A stretch of DNA of 11,347 bases from Methylotenera_A sp031379885 (GTDB taxonomy: Bacteria > Pseudomonadota > Gammaproteobacteria > Burkholderiales > Methylophilaceae). This document shows positions 7,054 to 11,347 of this stretch, one piece after another. The notes beneath the pieces are model-generated. The model was given only the letters and a program-made list of their open reading frames with translations. It did no database searches and was not told the DNA's origin. Position numbers and translations under genes: made by a program. Every line of letters begins with the position of its first letter. Position 1 is the stretch's first letter. The stretch lies in NCBI GenBank assembly GCA_031379885.1, contig JANNFN010000062.1:1-11347 (forward strand), in the 5' to 3' direction.

Positions 7054-7365
7054 CTACGCCGGTTCTACTACACACTGCAAGGGGTGTTGCGCTTCCTTAG
7101 CATGTATTATTACCTGATTCATCTTCGTTTCCGCGATGTCTTGCGGATACACCCCACATACGCCTACGCCCTCTGTATGTACTTTGAGCATAATTTGCGT
7201 CGCTTGTTCACGGCTTTTGTTAAAAAAACGTTGAATCGTCTCAACAACAAACTCCATAGGAGTGTAATCGTCATTTAATAGCAATACTTTAAACATTTCA
7301 GGCAGTTTTGGTTTAACTGCGCTGGGTTTAAGTGCGGTGTCGCCAGTACTGTGCGTATTTGCCAT
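7054..7365 (-). CDS. clpS: ATP-dependent Clp protease adaptor ClpS
   Basis: ClpS binds proteins with destabilising N-terminal residues (Leu, Phe, Trp, Tyr) and hands them to ClpA. The 103-residue protein has a flexible N-terminal tail (about 1-22) that the family threads into ClpA, then the folded core. The N-degron pocket is intact: Asn31, Asp32 and Met37 in LLNDDYTPMEFV and His63 in VHTEGVGVCGVY match the E. coli pocket residues Asn34, Asp35, Met40 and His66. The family ending (HPLQCVVEPA) is also present. ATG 7365 has only a poor ribosome site, within an AT-rich leader. A TACAAT at 7393-7388 on this strand could be a -10 box but no convincing -35 was found. It precedes clpA by 29 bp, so adaptor and unfoldase are probably made from one transcript. 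Confidence 0.97.
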   Translation of the reverse strand: MANTHSTGDTALKPSAVKPKLPEMFKVLLLNDDYTPMEFVVETIQRFFNKSREQATQIMLKVHTEGVGVCGVYPQDIAETKMNQVIIHAKEAQHPLQCVVEPA

Positions 7366-7455
7366 GTGCTTATTTATTTATTACTTAATTGTATTTTGAG
7401 CCGAATTGCGAAAATTTCAAGCCCAAAGTGAGTAGGGCTATTATATTTATTAACG

Positions 7456-8727
7456 CTAGGGGAATATTTTGATACTTTTGACGATTCTGTCTTGGGTTTG
7501 CACGATTTCTAGCGTGTGTTCGCCGATTCTGAAACTGGTGCCAGCTTCAGGAATATCTTCAAAATGTTCGATGACTAAGCCGTTTAAAGTGCGTGGTCCA
7601 TCTAGAGGAAGTTGCAGATTAAGTTTTTTATTTAAATCGCGCAACGAGCTGCTTCCGTCCACCAACCAGCTTCCATCAGCCTCTTGGCGATAGCTACCCA
7701 CTCGGCTAGGTGATTGCGTGGTGAAGTCGCCGATGACCTCTTCTAGAATGTCCTCGAGTGTTACCAAGCCTTTAAACTCACCATATTCATCAACAACCAA
7801 AGCGATACGCTCCTGATTTTCTTGAAACTGTTGTATTTGCGTATAAAGCGGTGTGCCAGCGGGCACGAAATAAGGTTCTTCAATTATTTCACGCAAGGAT
7901 TCTTTGGTTAAATCGCCATCATGCTGGTGCGCGCGTAGCTGGTTAATCACTTTACGAATATGAATGATCCCGATAATTTCTTCACTATCACCCTCGCGCA
8001 CTGGCAGGCGAGTGTGATGGCTGTTAGTAATGCGTTGCAGAATGTCATCAATTGGATCGTCAAAATCTATCACTTCCACTTGTGTATGTGCGGTCATCAC
8101 GTCATCCACGGTGATTTTTTCAAGATCGAGCAAATTCAATAAAATAGTGCGATTTTTTTTGGGGATATAGTGTCCGGCTTCAGACACAATGCTTCGCAGT
8201 TCTTCAGTAGTCACTGCGTTTAAAGTTTCTTCGAAATTGACTTTAATGCCTAAAACTCTTACAAAACCTTTAACAAAAAGGTTCACAAAAGTAACCACTG
8301 GATTAAACATCCATAACAATGGATAAATAATATAGCTACATGCAAAGCCTATCTTTTCGGCATGCGCGGCTGCAATCACTTTGGGTGAAATTTCGCTAAA
8401 TACTAAGATAATAAACGTGAGCGCCACAGAGCCTAGCGCTAATACATATTCGCCCTCGCCAAACAAGCGATGGCTGATTTGCACCTCTAGCGCAGACGAG
8501 GCGACGATACACAGCGTATTGCCCAATAAAATAACACCAAGTACTTTATCGGTTTTGGATAATAATATACTGGCCAAACGTGCACCACGATGACCTTGTT
8601 TTGCCAGATGTTTCATCCGATAACGGTTGAGAGACATCAAGCTAGTTTCTGCGAGCGAGAAAAAAGCCGTACAGGAGAGCAGAAGCAATAAAATGCCTAC
8701 CTGCCAGCTTAAGGGAACATTATCCAA
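7456..8727 (-). CDS. CNNM/CBS-domain membrane protein, HlyC/CorC family (CorB/YfjD-like)
   Basis: This 423-residue protein has the order typical of the family: a CNNM transmembrane domain (about 1-190, helices near 7-27, 61-80, 94-114 and 126-150), a pair of CBS domains (about 205-335, with EYGEFKGLVTLEDILEEVIG at 314-333), and a C-terminal CorC_HlyC domain (about 345-420). FFSLAETS (22-29) and SEISPK (111-116) match the conserved helix motifs. The CNNM/CorB family transports or regulates divalent cations, notably Mg2+; the CBS pair binds nucleotides. The older haemolysin label has little support. TTG 8727 is the only sensible start: an in-frame TAA lies two codons upstream and the next ATG would cut the first helix. 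It lies between secF (89 bp) and clpS (90 bp). Membership is sure, substrate is not. Confidence 0.93.
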   Translation of the reverse strand: MDNVPLSWQVGILLLLLSCTAFFSLAETSLMSLNRYRMKHLAKQGHRGARLASILLSKTDKVLGVILLGNTLCIVASSALEVQISHRLFGEGEYVLALGSVALTFIILVFSEISPKVIAAAHAEKIGFACSYIIYPLLWMFNPVVTFVNLFVKGFVRVLGIKVNFEETLNAVTTEELRSIVSEAGHYIPKKNRTILLNLLDLEKITVDDVMTAHTQVEVIDFDDPIDDILQRITNSHHTRLPVREGDSEEIIGIIHIRKVINQLRAHQHDGDLTKESLREIIEEPYFVPAGTPLYTQIQQFQENQERIALVVDEYGEFKGLVTLEDILEEVIGDFTTQSPSRVGSYRQEADGSWLVDGSSSLRDLNKKLNLQLPLDGPRTLNGLVIEHFEDIPEAGTSFRIGEHTLEIVQTQDRIVKSIKIFP

Positions 8728-8816
8728 TGAGCGTTAAATCGTTGTTATGATATGGCAAGTTTAACTGCTAATCGTTTGAATAATCAAGGGTGTGGCGCAT
8801 TTAAAGTGCAAACACA

Positions 8817-9770
8817 TCAAGGTGCAAGTGCTTCTGTGCTTTTATCTGCGTCTTTTTTATCTTTATCAATGTCGCCAATTAAATTGGCACGATTTACACC
8901 AAGCCACATAGCGATTGGGCAAGCAACCAATACAGAAGAGTAAATACCAAACAAAATACCGATAGTAAGCGCCAGTGCAAAGTTGTGTAACACTTCACCG
9001 CCAAATAACAGCATTGAACCCACCATGGTTTGCGTCATTGCATGCGTAATCACGGTACGCGACATAGTGCGCGTAATGGCGTTATCAATCACTTGTACTA
9101 CATTGGCTTTACGCATTTTTCTAAAGTTTTCGCGCACTCGGTCAAACACTACGACAGATTCGTTTACCGAATAGCCAAGCACAGCTAAAACCGCAGCTAA
9201 AACTGTCAGGTTAAATTCCCATTGGAAAAAAGCAAAAAAGCCTAAAATAATGACCACATCGTGTAAGTTGGCGATAATCGCAGCCACCGCAAAACGCCAC
9301 TCAAAGCGAATCGCCAAATAAATCATAATACCCGCACAAACCAATAGCAAGGCTAGGCCGCCATTAGAATACAGTTCATCACCTACTTGTGAGCCTACGC
9401 TTTCTACACGGCGCACTTCAACGCTAGCATCTTCATTTTTCAATGCTTTTGCTACATTTTCTGAAAGCGTTGCAATGGATATTTCTTTTTTAAGCGGTAG
9501 GCGTATCAGCACATCATGGCTGGTACCAAAGTTTTGTACAGTTACATCTTTTAAACCAGTATCGGCAACCGCTTTGCGAATCGCTTCCAGATTCGCTGGG
9601 TGAGGGTAATTGACTTCCATCGCAGTGCCGCCAGTGAAGTCTACGCCGTAATGTAGTCCTCTTGTGGCTAAGAAAAATATAGCCAACAAAAATGTCACTA
9701 ATGAGATTGCCGTGGTTAAACGGCTATAACTCATAAACGGGATGTCTTTTTTGATTCTAAATAATTCCAT
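8817..9770 (-). CDS. secF: protein translocase subunit SecF
   Basis: SecF and SecD form an inner-membrane complex that uses the proton gradient to help pull exported proteins out of SecYEG. The 317-residue protein has a first helix (about 18-36), the conserved GVDFTGG (42-48), a periplasmic domain (about 49-130), then five more helices from about 137 to 292. GYSVNESVVVFDRVREN (199-215) is the conserved fourth-helix signature; NES instead of the enterobacterial NDT is, as I recall, common in betaproteobacteria. The C-terminal tail after about 293 is charged and cytoplasmic. The ATG has a weak AGAG ribosome site. It follows secD by 34 bp on the same strand in the standard secDF order and is probably cotranscribed with it. 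Confidence 0.97.
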   Translation of the reverse strand: MELFRIKKDIPFMSYSRLTTAISLVTFLLAIFFLATRGLHYGVDFTGGTAMEVNYPHPANLEAIRKAVADTGLKDVTVQNFGTSHDVLIRLPLKKEISIATLSENVAKALKNEDASVEVRRVESVGSQVGDELYSNGGLALLLVCAGIMIYLAIRFEWRFAVAAIIANLHDVVIILGFFAFFQWEFNLTVLAAVLAVLGYSVNESVVVFDRVRENFRKMRKANVVQVIDNAITRTMSRTVITHAMTQTMVGSMLLFGGEVLHNFALALTIGILFGIYSSVLVACPIAMWLGVNRANLIGDIDKDKKDADKSTEALAP

Positions 9771-9804
9771 AATTTTGCTCTAGTAACTTATCTGTAATAG
9801 TTGT

Positions 9805-11347
9805 CTAATCGGCTTTATAAATCTGGCCGATAGAGAGTTTGGTAACTTTACGGCGGTAACCGTAAATGATGTTCACAATCGCACGCGATACCAATATAGC
9901 GCTGAACATTGAAGTTAAAATGCCCAATACATGCACCACAGCAAAGCCTTTTATTGGCCCAGTGCCAAACATAAATAAAGCCAAGCCAGCAATTAATGTG
10001 GTTACGTTAGAGTCTAAAATCGTATCCCAAGCACGGCTGTAACCCGCGCTAATACTGGCTTGTGGCGTATTGCCATTGCGCAACTCTTCACGAACGCGCT
10101 CGTTAATTAATACATTGGCATCAATCGCCATCCCTAGCGCCAGTGCAATCGCTGCCAAGCCAGGCAAGGTGAGTGTGGCTTGTAACATAGAAAGCAAGGC
10201 AACAAGTAATAATAGGTTAACGCCTAGTGCCAACACTGAAACACCGCCAAAGGCCATGTAATAAATCATCATCATGACCGCAATTGCGGCAAAGCCCCAC
10301 AGCGTAGAATGCACACCACGTTTGATGTTGTCAGCACCCATGCTTGGGCCGACAGTACGCTCTTCGATAATTTCCATCGGTGCTGCCAGCGCACCAGCTC
10401 TTAATAATAGCGAAATATCGGTTGCTTCTTGTGCGCTATCCATACCAGAAATCTGCACATGTCCACCGCCAATTTCTTCGTTGATAACAGGCGCAGTAAT
10501 CACTTCTGTACTGCCTTTTTCAATGAGTAAAATTGCCATGCGCTTGCCCACATTGTCCCGTGTGACGTTTTTAAATATCCCAGCACCACGGCCATCTAGC
10601 GTCACATTTACCACAGAGCCACCAGTTTGCTGATTCACACCAGGGCCTGCATCGGTAATGCGGTCGCCAGTCAGCACCACGTTTTTCTTAACGAGTATTG
10701 GCCGCCCTTCGCGGTCTTTATAAAGCTCATCACCAAATGGTACTTGGCCTTTTTCTGCAGCTTCTAGCGTAGCAATATCTTTTTTATCTTCATCTACCAT
10801 GCGTATTTCTAGCGTTGCTGTACGGCCTAGAAGCTCTTTGGCTCTAGCGGTATCAAGTACGCCAGGCAATTGCACCACAATGCGGTCAAAGCCCTGTTGT
10901 TGCACGATTGGCTCGGCAACGCCAAGCTCATTAATGCGGTTATGCAGCGTTTGCAGATTTTGTTTAAGTGCAAATTCTTGAATTTTCCTTTTTGTCGCCT
11001 CGCCAATCGTGGCGCTCAGCACTTGTTCTTTGCCGTTTGTGGAGTCGTTGTAAGTTAAATCGGGGTAATCCTTACCTAAAATTTTGCGCGCTTTTTCAAG
11101 TTCTGTTTCTGTTTCAAATTTTACTTCAACTTTTTGACCATCACGAGCAATACCAAAATAATTGATTTTTTCGCGACGCAAAGTGGTGCGGAAATCACCT
11201 ACACTGCTCTCGGCAGCCTTATCTAGAGCGGCTTTCATATCTACTTGCAGTAAAAAGTGCACACCGCCACGTAAGTCTAAGCCCAAATACATCGGCTTTG
11301 CACCAATACCCAGCAGCCAGTTTGGCGTTTGTGAGAGTAGATTTAAA
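9805..11347 (-). CDS. secD: protein translocase subunit SecD, 5' end outside the window
   Basis: The frame stays open to the right edge of the window, so the gene is cut and ATG 11292 is internal, not the start. Eighteen residues precede that Met within the window (ending IGAKP), matching the family lead-in to YLGLDLRGGVHF. At least 513 residues are visible; about 100 N-terminal ones, including the first helix, are missing compared with typical betaproteobacterial SecD. Numbered from Met 11292: the first periplasmic domain includes ELGVAEPIVQQQG (122-134) and LEIRMVD (161-167); five helices run from about 331 to 480; Asp391 in AIDANVLINERVREE is the conserved fourth-helix aspartate proposed for proton movement. 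It works with SecF, 34 bp downstream. In this group yajC usually lies just upstream, beyond this window. Confidence 0.97.
   Translation of the reverse strand, partial: LNLLSQTPNWLLGIGAKPMYLGLDLRGGVHFLLQVDMKAALDKAAESSVGDFRTTLRREKINYFGIARDGQKVEVKFETETELEKARKILGKDYPDLTYNDSTNGKEQVLSATIGEATKRKIQEFALKQNLQTLHNRINELGVAEPIVQQQGFDRIVVQLPGVLDTARAKELLGRTATLEIRMVDEDKKDIATLEAAEKGQVPFGDELYKDREGRPILVKKNVVLTGDRITDAGPGVNQQTGGSVVNVTLDGRGAGIFKNVTRDNVGKRMAILLIEKGSTEVITAPVINEEIGGGHVQISGMDSAQEATDISLLLRAGALAAPMEIIEERTVGPSMGADNIKRGVHSTLWGFAAIAVMMMIYYMAFGGVSVLALGVNLLLLVALLSMLQATLTLPGLAAIALALGMAIDANVLINERVREELRNGNTPQASISAGYSRAWDTILDSNVTTLIAGLALFMFGTGPIKGFAVVHVLGILTSMFSAILVSRAIVNIIYGYRRKVTKLSIGQIYKAD

Noticed and set aside
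7045..7278. 77-codon plus-strand reading frame opposite clpS
   Set aside because: It is antisense to a clearly conserved gene, and its composition is what the clpS complement would give.
7388..7393. TACAAT (minus strand) as the clpS -10 box
   Set aside because: The best -35 candidate, TTGAAA, is 21 bp away, outside the usual range, so I did not list it as a promoter.
7420..7439. AGCCC/GGGCT hairpin between the CNNM/CBS gene and clpS as a terminator
   Set aside because: The stem is only 5 bp with a 10-nt loop, and neither strand has a clean T run after it.
11290..11292. ATG 11292 as the start of secD
   Set aside because: The frame stays open to the window edge and the upstream residues match the family, so this Met is internal.
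1..11347. CRISPR array, tRNA or rRNA genes, transposase or phage genes
   Set aside because: I saw no regularly spaced direct repeats, tRNA-like cloverleaf or rRNA stretch, and no coding region resembling these families.

Overview
The window is a stretch of bacterial chromosome, about half of it one convergent gene arrangement. Gene content and protein sequences (split SecD and SecF, ClpS-ClpA, quinone-type dihydroorotate dehydrogenase, a fused FAD/Fe-S dehydrogenase) point to a betaproteobacterium. The moderately AT-rich composition and the repeat at about 1960-2145 would fit a methylotroph of the Methylophilaceae type (Methylotenera-like), but that placement is inference from composition and familiarity, not a search result. 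Nothing here looks like a prophage, plasmid, CRISPR array or insertion sequence.

Plus-strand half (1-4702): the window opens inside a large FAD-linked oxidase/Fe-S oxidoreductase gene. The reading frame runs continuously from base 1 to 1689 except for one in-frame TAA at 118-120, which sits where the family normally has a tyrosine. The Fe-S part (two ferredoxin-type clusters and two CCG domains) follows intact. A small two-helix membrane protein comes next, then a 332-bp gene-free gap filled largely by a hairpin-rich element resembling a repeat dispersed in many proteobacterial genomes. After it come a conserved unknown membrane protein with a C-terminal zinc ribbon, pyrD, and a glutathione S-transferase-like gene only 4 bp behind pyrD. 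The unknown membrane protein gene and pyrD both have a -10-like hexamer ending 6 nt before the ATG and no Shine-Dalgarno, suggesting leaderless transcripts.

Minus-strand half (4733-11347): reading leftward from the right edge, secD (5' end outside the window) and secF encode the SecDF accessory complex of the Sec translocon. A CNNM/CBS-domain membrane protein (HlyC/CorC family) follows, then clpS and clpA, the N-degron adaptor and the unfoldase of the ClpAP protease. The clpA transcript probably ends at a strong intrinsic terminator that lies inside the last codons of the convergent GST-like gene.

The window is mostly housekeeping. No complete new system is evident. The points most worth checking are the nonsense codon in the FAD/Fe-S dehydrogenase, the dispersed hairpin element, and the paired leaderless promoters, one carrying a dyad operator candidate.
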